From contig JAJPGU010000028.1 of assembly GCA_021325615.1 (NCBI GenBank), forward strand, positions 1 through 64,000: DNA of 64,000 nt. Direction: 5' to 3'. The DNA comes from Nitrososphaerota archaeon. GTDB taxonomy: Archaea > Thermoproteota > Nitrososphaeria > Nitrososphaerales > Nitrosopumilaceae. The notes under the pieces are model-generated. The model worked only from the letters and a program-made list of their open reading frames with translations, ran no database searches and was not told where the DNA came from. A program made the translations under genes and the position numbers. Shown one piece after another: positions 50,581 to 59,577 of the stretch (positions within the stretch are counted from its first letter, which is position 1; each line of letters starts with the position of its first letter).

Positions 50581-50949
50581 TCAAAGACCTGACACCTGTG
50601 GCAGTATGTCTCGTATGTTTTTTTTAAAATCAGACAAGCTGGACCCATGTAGACCGGAAAAATTTTTCTTCATATCGCTTACGGCGCCGACAATAACGTG
50701 AAAGGATCCGCGGGTCTTACCCTTGCATATTACGTGAACAATTACAACCTCCGTCGCTTTTGCCATTTCTCCCACATCGTCTTCGCCTATCATGGGGGCG
50801 AGTCCCTTGAGCTTATGAAGATGCCCCTTTATCTCCTTGGAATTCTCGAATATGCCTGAATCGTCCTTGCAACGAATGACTGCTTTTTCAAGAGCAGCCA
50901 ATTCGGACTGGATTTCCTGTCTTGCAACCTGGAGAAACTCGTCGGACAT
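50581..50949 (-). CDS. Histidine phosphotransfer (HPt) domain protein
   Basis: 122 residues, mainly helical. The HPt signature H-x-L-K-G is seen at HLHKLKGLAPMIGED, with H45 the likely phosphorylated residue. Helices on both sides (FLQVARQEIQSELAALEKAVI; DDVGEMAKATEVV) would form the four-helix bundle. It carries phosphate between a kinase or receiver and a response regulator. Divergent from the membrane histidine kinase at 51016 and followed by the receiver gene. Stand-alone HPt genes are not common in archaea. Confidence 0.8.
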   Translation of the reverse strand: MSDEFLQVARQEIQSELAALEKAVIRCKDDSGIFENSKEIKGHLHKLKGLAPMIGEDDVGEMAKATEVVIVHVICKGKTRGSFHVIVGAVSDMKKNFSGLHGSSLSDFKKNIRDILPQVSGL

Positions 50950-51015
50950 TTTAACTAATTACTATACCTATTTCATACAAGCTTTTATAGGCTTGCGCGC
51001 AGTCTCCCTATCGAA

Positions 51016-52890
51016 TTGAAGCTAACTCAAAAAACATACTTGTTACTCGGGATAATAATCGGAGTTTCAGCAGTAAATCTTTTCCTCTTGCTTTCCATTT
51101 CGCAGCAAAACCTAGATGTGTTGCACTCGATAAGTGATGCCGACGACCTCAAGGTGATTGTAGAGAGAATCGAAGGCACTGCAAATTCGATAGCAGGCGG
51201 TAATGAGACCGACAGACAGACACTGGTGAACGAAATTGCCGATTTTGATAGTACATATGCAGTCTTAGGGACTGGTGGCACCTATCAGGATACCACAGTT
51301 GTTGGAGTTCCCTCACAACTGCATCCAGTGTATGAGGCGGTGGGAAATTCGTGGCAGGTATACAAACAAGACACGGAGAAGATCCGGCAGGAATCCGTTT
51401 TTGATCCTAAAGTGAAGAATGCACTCACCTATATCTTGGGCAAAAACGGTGATTTAATTTCCCTTACAAATGGGGTGGTAAACGATCTAGCCACGCTTGA
51501 CAGGAACTATAACAAACAGAAGATGATCGCAGCAGAAATGGTAAATGTTGCAAAGGATATCGGGCAGAACACATTGCTAATATCCATCGGAGAGGGAAAG
51601 AATGCTACTGAGGCAATTCGTAAGGATAGGATTACCTATGATGCTGATCTGAAAACCCTTGAAGGGATGCCCCTTGACGACCCTTCGTATGCCCAATACG
51701 GTATAACGCAGCAAAATTTGCCTCTGATTCCAAGGTCAAACTCGGGTTCCTTGAGGTCCATTGATCCGCTTTGGGCTGCTGAAAAAGCAAAACTGGAATT
51801 TGTTGAAAATAATACCTTAATTTCAAAGGAATTTGGCTCAGCACTGGAGTCCCTTGACGACCACGGGACGGACCTGCTCAAAATTACCTCGCAATTTGTC
51901 GATGAATGGAACAAATTTGTAGACTCTAACTTGCGCCAAAATGTTGTAATTGTCCAGGGACTGCTCATTGCTGACAGCGGGGTCTTCGCGGCGGTCTTGA
52001 TATCGATTAAAAAATCCCTCGGGCCCCTGAAGATGCTCACCAACCAGATCGTGAGGGTGAGAGAGGGGATTTTTGGAGAGCCTATAGATTATGTTTCAGA
52101 CGATGAAATAGGAGAACTTGCCACCACCATAAACTCACTTTCTAGTACAATCCAGAGGAAAGAGGAGGAGGCTAAGAAAGTGGAAATTTCGAAGGACGAG
52201 TTTCTTGCCATGATCACTCACGAGCTTAAGACGCCGCTTGTGCCAATCCAGGGATATTCCGACATACTGCTTGGGGAACACTTGGGCCCGCTTAACAAGA
52301 ATCAAAAGGACAGAATCGAAGTTATCAGATCAAGCGCGGCGTCGCTCTTACAGCTTATATCCGACCTTCTCGACGCCCAGAAGCTCGAACTCGGTCAACT
52401 CAGGATAAAAAAATCCACTCATAATATACGGAAAACTATAGAGAACACCATCATGGTCATGCAGCCGCAGGCCATGGCAGACAGGATCGCGCTAATTCAT
52501 ACCCTCGACAGGGATGTCTACGCGGAATACGATGAAGAGAGGATAATCCAGGTGCTCACGAACCTAATAAAAAACAGCCTAAAGGCGACGCCGCCAAAGA
52601 CTGGAAAGATAGAAATTTCTGTGGAAGAAAGAGCTGACGAGGTAATCGTTTCCGTAAAGGACAATGGAAAGGGAATACCGCAAGACTCTATCGAAAAAGT
52701 CTTCAAAAAGTTTTATCAGGTAGACACCTCGACAACCCGAGAATCCGGCGGAAGTGGACTTGGCCTTTCGATATGTAAGGGAATAATTGACGCGCACGGT
52801 GGGAAAATATGGGTTTCGAGCGAACTCTCGAAAGGATCAATGTTCTCATTTGCACTTCAAAAGGGAAACTCATCCAAAACCCCCGTATAA
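51016..52890 (+). CDS. Membrane sensor histidine kinase with extracytoplasmic domain
   Basis: 624 residues. TM1 (YLLLGIIIGVSAVNLFLLL, about 8-26), a large extracytoplasmic helical sensor (about 30-310), TM2 near 312-332, a HAMP-like linker (KMLTNQIVRVREGIFGEPIDYVSDDEIGEL), then HisKA with the phospho-His in MITHELKTPLVP near 400, and the ATPase: N box LTNLIKNSLKA, G1 VKDNGKGIP, G2 GGSGLGLSICKG. TTG start at 51016 with TATA element TTTTATAG (50983-50990) about 26 bp upstream. The ligand is unknown. It is divergent from the HPt and receiver genes, probable partners. Confidence 0.93.
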   Translation: MKLTQKTYLLLGIIIGVSAVNLFLLLSISQQNLDVLHSISDADDLKVIVERIEGTANSIAGGNETDRQTLVNEIADFDSTYAVLGTGGTYQDTTVVGVPSQLHPVYEAVGNSWQVYKQDTEKIRQESVFDPKVKNALTYILGKNGDLISLTNGVVNDLATLDRNYNKQKMIAAEMVNVAKDIGQNTLLISIGEGKNATEAIRKDRITYDADLKTLEGMPLDDPSYAQYGITQQNLPLIPRSNSGSLRSIDPLWAAEKAKLEFVENNTLISKEFGSALESLDDHGTDLLKITSQFVDEWNKFVDSNLRQNVVIVQGLLIADSGVFAAVLISIKKSLGPLKMLTNQIVRVREGIFGEPIDYVSDDEIGELATTINSLSSTIQRKEEEAKKVEISKDEFLAMITHELKTPLVPIQGYSDILLGEHLGPLNKNQKDRIEVIRSSAASLLQLISDLLDAQKLELGQLRIKKSTHNIRKTIENTIMVMQPQAMADRIALIHTLDRDVYAEYDEERIIQVLTNLIKNSLKATPPKTGKIEISVEERADEVIVSVKDNGKGIPQDSIEKVFKKFYQVDTSTTRESGGSGLGLSICKGIIDAHGGKIWVSSELSKGSMFSFALQKGNSSKTPV

Positions 52891-52922
52891 AGTAAAATAC
52901 CTGCCGGCTTGGATCTTTTAGT

Positions 52923-54338
52923 ATGTTGGAGGACTTGGCTGAGAAGACGCTGCAATACGCTCTTGCAAACGGGGCTCAGTACTGTGACGTGAGGGCAGAG
53001 TCGGTTACCTCCAGCGGGTTCCTATTTGAAAACGGACAGGTCGAACATTCTTCATCTAGGCTGGACAGGGGTTTGGGAATTCGGGTTCTGGCAAACGGCG
53101 CATGGGGGTTTTATTCCATGGCCTCTCCAAAGTCAATGGAGAGTGTTAGGGATGGAGTGCTGAGTGCCATTAGGGGGGCTCTTTTCTATTCTCATGCAAA
53201 GAAGAAAAAAGTAATTCTTTCAGATTGTAAGGCGCACGTGGACACTGTTATTCAAAAAGCAGCCAAGGTGCCACGTATGGAGGACATGGTCGAGATTGCT
53301 GCGGACTGCGATAGGAGAATTAGGGGGCAGAAAAGGATTCACAAGTCCTCCGTCTTGGTTCAAACTGATGAATTTCAGAAATATTTTGTTAACAGCGAGG
53401 GGGCAAAAATATTTCAAAGCCACACCGATACCTTTGCATCACTTTCGGCAACGGCAAGTGAATCGGGGCTTTCGGAGACTGTAAGCACAACGGAGGGCGG
53501 GAGGGGTGGCATGGAAGTATTTGAAGGTGAAAATGACCTTACAAAGCGCGCTGAAATGATATCCGAAAAGGCCCATCATCTGGTGTGCTCGAATCCTGCA
53601 AAGGAGGAAAAGACTACGGTTGTCATGAATCCAGACTTTGTTGCCTTGCTCACCCATGAAATCCTAGGTCATCCTTCAGAGGCGGATAGGGTCCTAGGAA
53701 AGGAAATGGCATGGGCGGGAGGAGCATGGTGGGCAGGAAAGATTGGTAGCAGGGTGGGATCTGAACACCTTAGCGTAATTGACGACCCTACGATCACGTC
53801 CAGTCTGGGCTGTTTCAAGTATGACGATGAGGGAGTGCCCTCCTCCAGAAAGTCGCTTGTGGAAAATGGCATACTTGTGAATCACATGCAGAGCAGGGAG
53901 ACGGCATATCTATTTGGGACCGAGCCTAATTCCTCGATGCGTTCAGCGGGATTTTCGTTCATGCCGTTAATACGAATGGCTTGCACCTGCATTGGGTCGG
54001 GGGACTGGGAGGCGGAAGAAATGATCAAAGAAGTAAAATCAGGATATCTTATTTGTGACATGAAAGTACCATCCATAGATATGATGAGGTACAATTGGAG
54101 CATCTCTTGCCAGTATGCGAGAAGAATTGAAAACGGTGAATGCAAGGAGCTGGTCAGGGACGTCATCGTAATGGGGAATTCACCCGAATTTTTCAAATCA
54201 ATTAATGCCGTGGGAAAGGATTTCACTGTTAGGCCAATTACAAACTGTGGCAAAGGGGATCCTATGCAGATTATGAGGATGGGGAACGGCGGGCCACACA
54301 TAAGGGGCACAGCAACTGTGAAAAGTGTGGGGATCTGA
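52923..54338 (+). CDS. tldD: TldD/PmbA-family metalloprotease
   Basis: 471 residues. The N-terminal part (DVRAESVTSSGFLFENGQVE) and the C-terminal Zn-binding HEILGH (H-E-x3-H, near 240) place it in the TldD side of the family; TldD works with TldE/PmbA to degrade unfolded peptides. A second cysteine ligand may lie in NCGKGDPMQIM near the end. Only one family member is in the window; partner genes may be elsewhere. It is followed one base later by the uracil-DNA glycosylase gene, so it belongs to a plus-strand operon with two DNA glycosylases. Confidence 0.9.
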   Translation: MLEDLAEKTLQYALANGAQYCDVRAESVTSSGFLFENGQVEHSSSRLDRGLGIRVLANGAWGFYSMASPKSMESVRDGVLSAIRGALFYSHAKKKKVILSDCKAHVDTVIQKAAKVPRMEDMVEIAADCDRRIRGQKRIHKSSVLVQTDEFQKYFVNSEGAKIFQSHTDTFASLSATASESGLSETVSTTEGGRGGMEVFEGENDLTKRAEMISEKAHHLVCSNPAKEEKTTVVMNPDFVALLTHEILGHPSEADRVLGKEMAWAGGAWWAGKIGSRVGSEHLSVIDDPTITSSLGCFKYDDEGVPSSRKSLVENGILVNHMQSRETAYLFGTEPNSSMRSAGFSFMPLIRMACTCIGSGDWEAEEMIKEVKSGYLICDMKVPSIDMMRYNWSISCQYARRIENGECKELVRDVIVMGNSPEFFKSINAVGKDFTVRPITNCGKGDPMQIMRMGNGGPHIRGTATVKSVGI

Positions 54339-54339
54339 A

Positions 54340-54921
54340 ATGGCGGAGAGCCTTGAGGACGTCAGGAAATCCGTAACATCATGCATATTGTGTGACCTTT
54401 CAAAGAGTAGGACGCACGCCGTTCCAGGATCGGGCGGTCCAGATACGGACGTGATCTTCATAGGCGAGGCGCCGGGTAGGAATGAGGATCTCCAAGGAGC
54501 GCCATTTGTGGGCGCGGCGGGGAGAATTCTCTCAGATGCCTTGGAACATGCTGGATTTTCGAGAAGCCATGTTTACATAACAAATGTGGTAAAGTGCAGG
54601 CCGCCTAACAACCGAAGGCCTGCGGTTCAGGAAATAAAATCATGTTCTGTCCACCTGCAAAGGGAGCTCGAGGTCATCAAGCCAAAAATTATCTGTGTTT
54701 TGGGGAACACCGCTTTTGGTTCCTTGCTTGGCGGGGGAGAAATAACGAAAAATCGAGGTAAACTCATGAAAAGGGATGGAAAACTATACTTCGTCACGTT
54801 TCATCCTGCGGCAGTAATATACAACCCGCAACTTGCAGGGGTTCTAAAGGATGACCTGAAAAAACTTCACAGTTTGATTGGCAAGATAAAAATGGGAATC
54901 CCTGTACCTGTTGATGAATGA
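54340..54921 (+). CDS. Uracil-DNA glycosylase, family 4/5 type (4Fe-4S)
   Basis: 193 residues from ATG 54340. Cysteines C15 and C18 (SCILC), one in NVVKCRPP and one in IKSCSVHL near 100 would ligate the 4Fe-4S cluster. Motif A is FIGEAPGRNED near 43, and the base-binding VTFHPAAVIYNP near 151 is conserved. The enzyme removes uracil from DNA, important for repair of deaminated cytosine. The stop overlaps the start of the 3-methyladenine glycosylase gene (ATGA, 54918-54921). A GTG 15 bases upstream is possible but overlaps the tldD stop. Confidence 0.92.
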   Translation: MAESLEDVRKSVTSCILCDLSKSRTHAVPGSGGPDTDVIFIGEAPGRNEDLQGAPFVGAAGRILSDALEHAGFSRSHVYITNVVKCRPPNNRRPAVQEIKSCSVHLQRELEVIKPKIICVLGNTAFGSLLGGGEITKNRGKLMKRDGKLYFVTFHPAAVIYNPQLAGVLKDDLKKLHSLIGKIKMGIPVPVDE

Positions 54922-55505
54922 AACCCATCCCACGTTTATTCTATCAAAGAGACACCGTGGATGTTGCAAGGGACTTGCTTGGCAAGACACTAGTGAGGAA
55001 AATAGGACGCAATCTTATGGGGGGGCTAATATGCGAAACGGAGGCATATCGGCACAAAAAAGACCCTGCCAGCCACGCCTTTCGCGGCCAGACTGAAAGG
55101 AACAGGCCAATGTTTGAAGAGGTCGGCAAAGCCTATGTCTATTTTACATATGGGATGCATTATTGTGTAAATGCAGTGGCTAGGGATCGAGCAGAGGAAG
55201 CAGGAGCGGTTCTAATCAGATCACTTGTTCCAAGGTCGGGGCTTGAGTTCATGATGAGGCGGCGCAGGACGTCCGTTCTTTCCAATCTTACCAGCGGGCC
55301 TGCGAAGATTACCCAAGCACTTGAGATTACAAAAAAACAATGTGGCGAAAATCTGACGAAAATTTCGGGACTCTATATTGCAGAAGGGATTCCAATACCC
55401 GAACATATGATTGAGGCAAGGCCACGGATTGGGATCAGCATCGCAACTGAAAACCTCTGGAATTTCAGAATAAAGAAAGAATTTCTCAAGGGTGGTGGCG
55501 ACTAG
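54918..55505 (+). CDS. 3-methyladenine DNA glycosylase (AAG/MPG type)
   Basis: 195 residues of the AAG/MPG fold: LARDLLGK-type start (VARDLLGKTLVRK), GLICETEAYRHKKDPASHAF with the catalytic Glu, VYFTYGMHYCVNAV near 74, and a C-terminal PRIGISIA-x2-LWNFRI. It removes alkylated purines from DNA. It is coupled to the uracil-DNA glycosylase gene, making a small base-excision repair operon, and overlaps the convergent HtrA gene by four bases. The C-terminus is short compared with mammalian enzymes. Confidence 0.92.
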   Translation: MKPIPRLFYQRDTVDVARDLLGKTLVRKIGRNLMGGLICETEAYRHKKDPASHAFRGQTERNRPMFEEVGKAYVYFTYGMHYCVNAVARDRAEEAGAVLIRSLVPRSGLEFMMRRRRTSVLSNLTSGPAKITQALEITKKQCGENLTKISGLYIAEGIPIPEHMIEARPRIGISIATENLWNFRIKKEFLKGGGD

Positions 55506-56695
55506 GAGGCGGGCCTTGCTGCCAACGTTACCGGAATCTCCAGAGTCTTACCTTGTCTGTCCACGGTAAGAACAACCTTGTCACCTACGGACTTTTGATC
55601 ATCCAGATAGGCTATGACCTCGTCTATGGACTTTATGGGGTGCCCGTCTATGGCTGTTATTATGTCTCCCCCATGGGGAATGTTGTTGTCATCAAGCGTT
55701 GCAGCTATTATGCCTGCTTTTGATGCCGGGCTTCCATTTACGACGTTCTCTACGATTACTCCCTTGAAGTTGCGGGCAAGTCCATTTGCCAAGGCCACAT
55801 CGGGGTCAAGGGTCCTTCCTGCTATGCCGAGGTAGGGGTGCTCATATTTTCCGGTCTTAATTAATACTGGGACGATTTTCTTGATGGTGTTAGACGGGAT
55901 TGCAAACCCTATACCTGAAAAGTCTCCTGTGTTTGTCTTGATGGCGGTGTTCATCCCAATGACTTCACCTTGTAGGTTTAACAGGGGCCCTCCAGAGTTT
56001 CCGGGGTTGATGGCGGCATCAACCTGAATTACATCCGGGATGGAATATTTTGTGTTCTCGTTTGGAAGGAGCCTTGCCAAGGCGCTAACAATTCCTGTCG
56101 TCATGGAATCACTGAGGCCGAAGGGGTTGCCTATCGCAACGACCTGCTGGCCAGGCTGAAGATAAGAGGAGTTCCCAAGGGGGAGGGGTACCAATTTTTC
56201 ATCCGAAAAATCATCGATTATCTGAATTACTGCGATATCGTTATCGGGGTCTGTTCCAACCACTTTGGCGGTGTACGTGTTTCCATCAATGAAAGTAACA
56301 TTGACGGTGCTCGAGCCGTCTACAACATGATTGTTGGTTATGATGCGGCCTTGGGTGTCGTATACAAATCCTGATCCCAGCCGTGTTGACTGCCCTGAAA
56401 GAGGCTGACCATTTATGATTATGGTCTGGTCTGTGGTGGCAACCTTGCTGGTTATCTGGACCACCGAGTTCTCCGTCTTCTTAAAGAGATCTGTCAAGGT
56501 AGAATCGGACTGCGGATCGGCGGGGCTTGTCTGGTCAGTTGCCCCGTGCGACCCCGGTGATACCTGTGCGGCTGAAGGGTTTTGGACAGCAGCTTGGGAA
56601 ATATCACCCGATGTTCTACCATTGGCGAATTGTACAACAAGTGCTACCGATAACACGATTATTACCCCGATTAATGCCGCCTCTGTCTTTTTCAT
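55502..56695 (-). CDS. HtrA/DegP-type serine protease
   Basis: 397 residues. An N-terminal signal or anchor (LIGVIIVLSVALVVQFANG, about 8-26), a Ser/Ala/Pro-rich linker, then a trypsin-like domain with His in ITNNHVVDG near 120, Asp in DNDIAVIQ near 148 and Ser in GNSGGPLLN near 227, and a C-terminal PDZ domain (about 300-390: VENVVNGSPASKAG, GDIITAIDGHPI). Extracytoplasmic quality-control protease or chaperone. ATG start at 56695, convergent with the DNA repair operon. Confidence 0.92.
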   Translation of the reverse strand: MKKTEAALIGVIIVLSVALVVQFANGRTSGDISQAAVQNPSAAQVSPGSHGATDQTSPADPQSDSTLTDLFKKTENSVVQITSKVATTDQTIIINGQPLSGQSTRLGSGFVYDTQGRIITNNHVVDGSSTVNVTFIDGNTYTAKVVGTDPDNDIAVIQIIDDFSDEKLVPLPLGNSSYLQPGQQVVAIGNPFGLSDSMTTGIVSALARLLPNENTKYSIPDVIQVDAAINPGNSGGPLLNLQGEVIGMNTAIKTNTGDFSGIGFAIPSNTIKKIVPVLIKTGKYEHPYLGIAGRTLDPDVALANGLARNFKGVIVENVVNGSPASKAGIIAATLDDNNIPHGGDIITAIDGHPIKSIDEVIAYLDDQKSVGDKVVLTVDRQGKTLEIPVTLAARPAS

Positions 56696-56789
56696 GTGGT
56701 AACGTTTGTGAAATAGTGCAAAGCAGAATAATATCCTTTACGAATCTTTGTTAATCTCAACATAAATATACGCACTAAGGTCTTAACAC

Positions 56790-57287
56790 GTGTTGGCAAA
56801 GAAACAAAAGAATAAGGCAAAAACCGCCTCGTTTCCGAAGGGCACTGTTATTTTCATAGCCGTAGTAGTGGCGGCTGCCGGCGCTGGAGTTTACTATCTC
56901 ATGACTACGTCCACGCCAGTTAACGTGGATCATCCTGTATTTGCTGCGCCTACTAATCTATACATAATAGGTCTTCATGACCCGACGCAGGGATATCTCT
57001 ATGAACAAGAGTCTACAAGACAGGCCCAGAAATCTCTATCAAGCGGCGTGCCTGATGCTTCAATACACATACCCAAAGGAACCTTGGTATCGCTCCATTT
57101 CATAAATGAGGACAAAGACACTCAGGCTCCCATGGACCTTAACATCGATGCATTCAAGGTGCATACCAACAAGCTCGGCTATTTCCAGGCCCAGACAATC
57201 AACTTCGTAGCCGACAAGGAAGGCACATACACATATTATTCGAACCTACACCCTGAGATGAAGGGTACCATAACGGTGGACCCGTGA
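56790..57287 (+). CDS. Membrane-anchored cupredoxin-like protein lacking the copper cysteine
   Basis: 165 residues. An N-terminal anchor (VIFIAVVVAAAGAGVYYL, about 20-38) and a cupredoxin fold (about 60-165) facing outside. The C-terminal loop reads YYSNLHPEMKG: the His and Met copper ligands of a type 1 site are there, but the Cys of the usual YYC-x-x-HPEM is Ser. A blue-copper site is therefore unlikely; another copper site or a structural role is possible. GTG 56790 or TTG 56793; TATA-like ATAAATATA at 56763-56771. Possibly linked with the next small membrane-protein gene. Confidence 0.82.
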   Translation: MLAKKQKNKAKTASFPKGTVIFIAVVVAAAGAGVYYLMTTSTPVNVDHPVFAAPTNLYIIGLHDPTQGYLYEQESTRQAQKSLSSGVPDASIHIPKGTLVSLHFINEDKDTQAPMDLNIDAFKVHTNKLGYFQAQTINFVADKEGTYTYYSNLHPEMKGTITVDP

Positions 57288-57338
57288 TGGCGCTGAAGAA
57301 CAACCCATACAAGATGAAACGTGCGGGGAATCTGGAAC

Positions 57339-57722
57339 ATGATGGACGATAAGGAAGGACTTTCCAGAATAGACATACTGAGCACACTTGACAACTTCAT
57401 AGAAAGAATATTTGAATTGAGGAGAATACTGCTTAGCATCTCGGTATCTGCACTTGTCCTAGCACCGCTTGCGACAGGCCTCTCTATCTTCCTACTGACA
57501 CACCCTAGGTTCTATGCAATGCTGCAAAACGAGCATGAGTTTGGAACCATCCTTGGCATTCTACTCGGCGTGATAATCTCAGTTTCCGTCGTGTGGATAG
57601 CTACTGGCGTAAAACAATATGTCACACTAAAGTCATGGGACCAAAAGTACAAGGAATACCAAAAACAAAAGGACGAAATCGATAGGAGAATAGCTTCAGA
57701 TTACGGCTTGGAAGAGGATTAG
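57339..57722 (+). CDS. Two-helix membrane protein of unknown function
   Basis: 127 residues from ATG 57339. Two membrane segments (LLSISVSALVLAPLATGLSIFLL near 35 and ILGILLGVIISVSVVWIATG near 72) flank an exposed loop, and a charged coiled-coil-like tail follows (KSWDQKYKEYQKQKDEIDRR). I recall such proteins in Nitrososphaeria but no function. It lies about 50 bases after the cupredoxin gene in the same direction. A start at 57321 is possible. It overlaps the convergent winged-helix gene by four bases. Confidence 0.7.
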   Translation: MMDDKEGLSRIDILSTLDNFIERIFELRRILLSISVSALVLAPLATGLSIFLLTHPRFYAMLQNEHEFGTILGILLGVIISVSVVWIATGVKQYVTLKSWDQKYKEYQKQKDEIDRRIASDYGLEED

Positions 57723-58051
57723 CTGCCGTTTTCAACCGAGTCACTTTGAACCTTTTTGCGTGGAAACAACCTCTCATAAGGTTCCAAAATCGTCTTGCAG
57801 AATTCCAACCCTTTCTGACTTGGTTTGTAAATGGTTATCAGCCTCTTTCCCAACTGTCTCTCCTCTCGTAAAATAAGACCATTTGATTCCAACTCGTCCA
57901 GAATGGGCTTGTGTTTCTTGAGATTCAAACCACAAAAGCTTACCAAAGATGTCTGATTGAGCTCACCGTATTGAACAAGCATGAGGATTATGTCCTTTAT
58001 GATATAGATTCTGTCCCTGTAGGAACTTGAACCAGACATTTGTCGTCTCAA
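57719..58051 (-). CDS. Small winged-helix DNA-binding protein
   Basis: 110 residues. A winged helix is seen in residues 12-85: YRDRIYIIKDIILMLVQYGELNQTSLVSFCGLN in parts, LKKHKPILDELESNGLI, and a wing LGKRLITIYKPSQKG. It probably regulates transcription; the target is unknown. It is a different subfamily from the others in the window. Convergent with the membrane-protein gene. Starts at 58051 or 58036 (MSGSSSYRDR) are both possible. Confidence 0.75.
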   Translation of the reverse strand: MRRQMSGSSSYRDRIYIIKDIILMLVQYGELNQTSLVSFCGLNLKKHKPILDELESNGLILREERQLGKRLITIYKPSQKGLEFCKTILEPYERLFPRKKVQSDSVENGS

Positions 58052-58094
58052 GAATGGCCACTAAATATAATCTCTGGTTGTTCCTTTGGGATCT

Positions 58095-59537
58095 CTAATA
58101 ACCTCTTGCAAACATTGCCTCTGTCTTGCCAGGTGTTCCGCAAACTATGCATGGCATGTCGGGATTCTTTGCGTCAAACGGTATGACCCTGATGTCCGCC
58201 CCTGTGTCTTCCTTTATTGTTTCCTCACACTTTTGGTTTCCACACCATGGAGAGCGTATGAACATTCCAATCTCTATCTCTTTTTTGAACTGTCCAAGGT
58301 CTGACACGGTCTTTGTCTTTTCATTTAGCAACCGCTTAGCCCTTTCAAAAAGGTCTTTTTGGATTACATCCAGCGCTTCGACTATGCCATTTTGGAGGTC
58401 GTCAAAGGAGAGGTCAGACTTGTTTCTATTATCACGGCGAGCAAGAACTACCTTGTTCTTTGCTAGGTCTTTTGGGCCTAACTCAATTCTGAGTGGGACT
58501 CCCTTCATCTCCCAATCGTTGAACTTGTAGCCAGGAGTAAATTCATCCCTGGCATCGACATGTATCCTCAAGTCTTTTTTTGAAAGCGTCTCTCTTATCT
58601 CGTTTGCCTTCTTTAGGACTTGGTCTTTGTCATTCTGGGATGAATAGATGGGAATTATTACTGCTTGGATGGGGGCAACCCTGGGTGGGAGTACGAGTCC
58701 CCTGTCATCCCCATGCACCATGATCAGGGCGCCTATGAGCCTCCACGACACGCCCCACGAGGTCTGCCATGCAAACGTCTCCACATTCTGCGTGTCAAGG
58801 AACTTAACGTCAAATGGTTTTGCAAAATTCTGCCCTAGAAAATGGGAGGTGCCCATCTGCAAGGCCTTCCCGTCAGGCATTATGGATTCCATGGTAGTGG
58901 TATAAACTGCCCCCACGAATTTCTCCTTCTCGCTCTTTTTTCCTATTATTACAGGAATTGCAAGCTCTTCCTCCACCGTTTTTCTGTAAATGTCGAGTAT
59001 TGTCATTACCTCAACTTCTGCCTCCTCCTTTGTTGCATGGACAGTGTGGCCCTCCTGCCACAGGAATTCTGAGGTCCTCAGGAAAGGTTTTGTGGATTTG
59101 ATCTCTGCTCGTAGGGCTGAATTCCAGAAGTTTATTTTCAGGGGAAGGTCCCTCCAGCTTTTGATCCATTTTGAATACATGGAGTAGGCCAGGGTTTCTG
59201 ATGTGGGCCTCAAGGCAAGCCTATCCCCTATCTCGCTTTCTCCTGAATGAGTCACCCAAAACACCTCCGGGGTAAAACCAGCGAAATGGGTTGATTCCTT
59301 GCTCAAAAGAGATTCCGGAATAAGAACTGGTAGGAAACCGTTCTCATGACCCGTAGCCTTCAGTTTTTTATCGATTGATCCCTTTAGGTATTCCCAGATG
59401 GAATACCCGTAAGGTCTAAGAACAATCAGGCCCTTGACTGGAGCATAATCTGTCAACTGTGCTTTTATCACAACTTGAGTATACCATTCGCTAAAATCCT
59501 CGTTTTTTTTGGCGGTAATCCCAATTTCTTTGCTCAA
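58095..59537 (-). CDS. proS: Prolyl-tRNA synthetase (archaeal type)
   Basis: 480 residues, the archaeal/eukaryal-like ProS. Class II motifs: motif 2 region (TSETLAYSMYSKWIKSWRDLPLKIN in parts), ATP- and proline-binding WRLIGALIMVHGDDRGLVLPP, the anticodon-binding domain (about 285-400), and a C-terminal zinc-binding domain with C-G-N-Q-K-C and C-I-V-C-G near the end. It charges tRNA-Pro. Length and domain order match the family. ATG start 59537. Confidence 0.96.
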   Translation of the reverse strand: MSKEIGITAKKNEDFSEWYTQVVIKAQLTDYAPVKGLIVLRPYGYSIWEYLKGSIDKKLKATGHENGFLPVLIPESLLSKESTHFAGFTPEVFWVTHSGESEIGDRLALRPTSETLAYSMYSKWIKSWRDLPLKINFWNSALRAEIKSTKPFLRTSEFLWQEGHTVHATKEEAEVEVMTILDIYRKTVEEELAIPVIIGKKSEKEKFVGAVYTTTMESIMPDGKALQMGTSHFLGQNFAKPFDVKFLDTQNVETFAWQTSWGVSWRLIGALIMVHGDDRGLVLPPRVAPIQAVIIPIYSSQNDKDQVLKKANEIRETLSKKDLRIHVDARDEFTPGYKFNDWEMKGVPLRIELGPKDLAKNKVVLARRDNRNKSDLSFDDLQNGIVEALDVIQKDLFERAKRLLNEKTKTVSDLGQFKKEIEIGMFIRSPWCGNQKCEETIKEDTGADIRVIPFDAKNPDMPCIVCGTPGKTEAMFARGY

Positions 59538-59577
59538 TCGACATCGTTTCCGGTAATGTACTAATGAGCCTTGTGCT

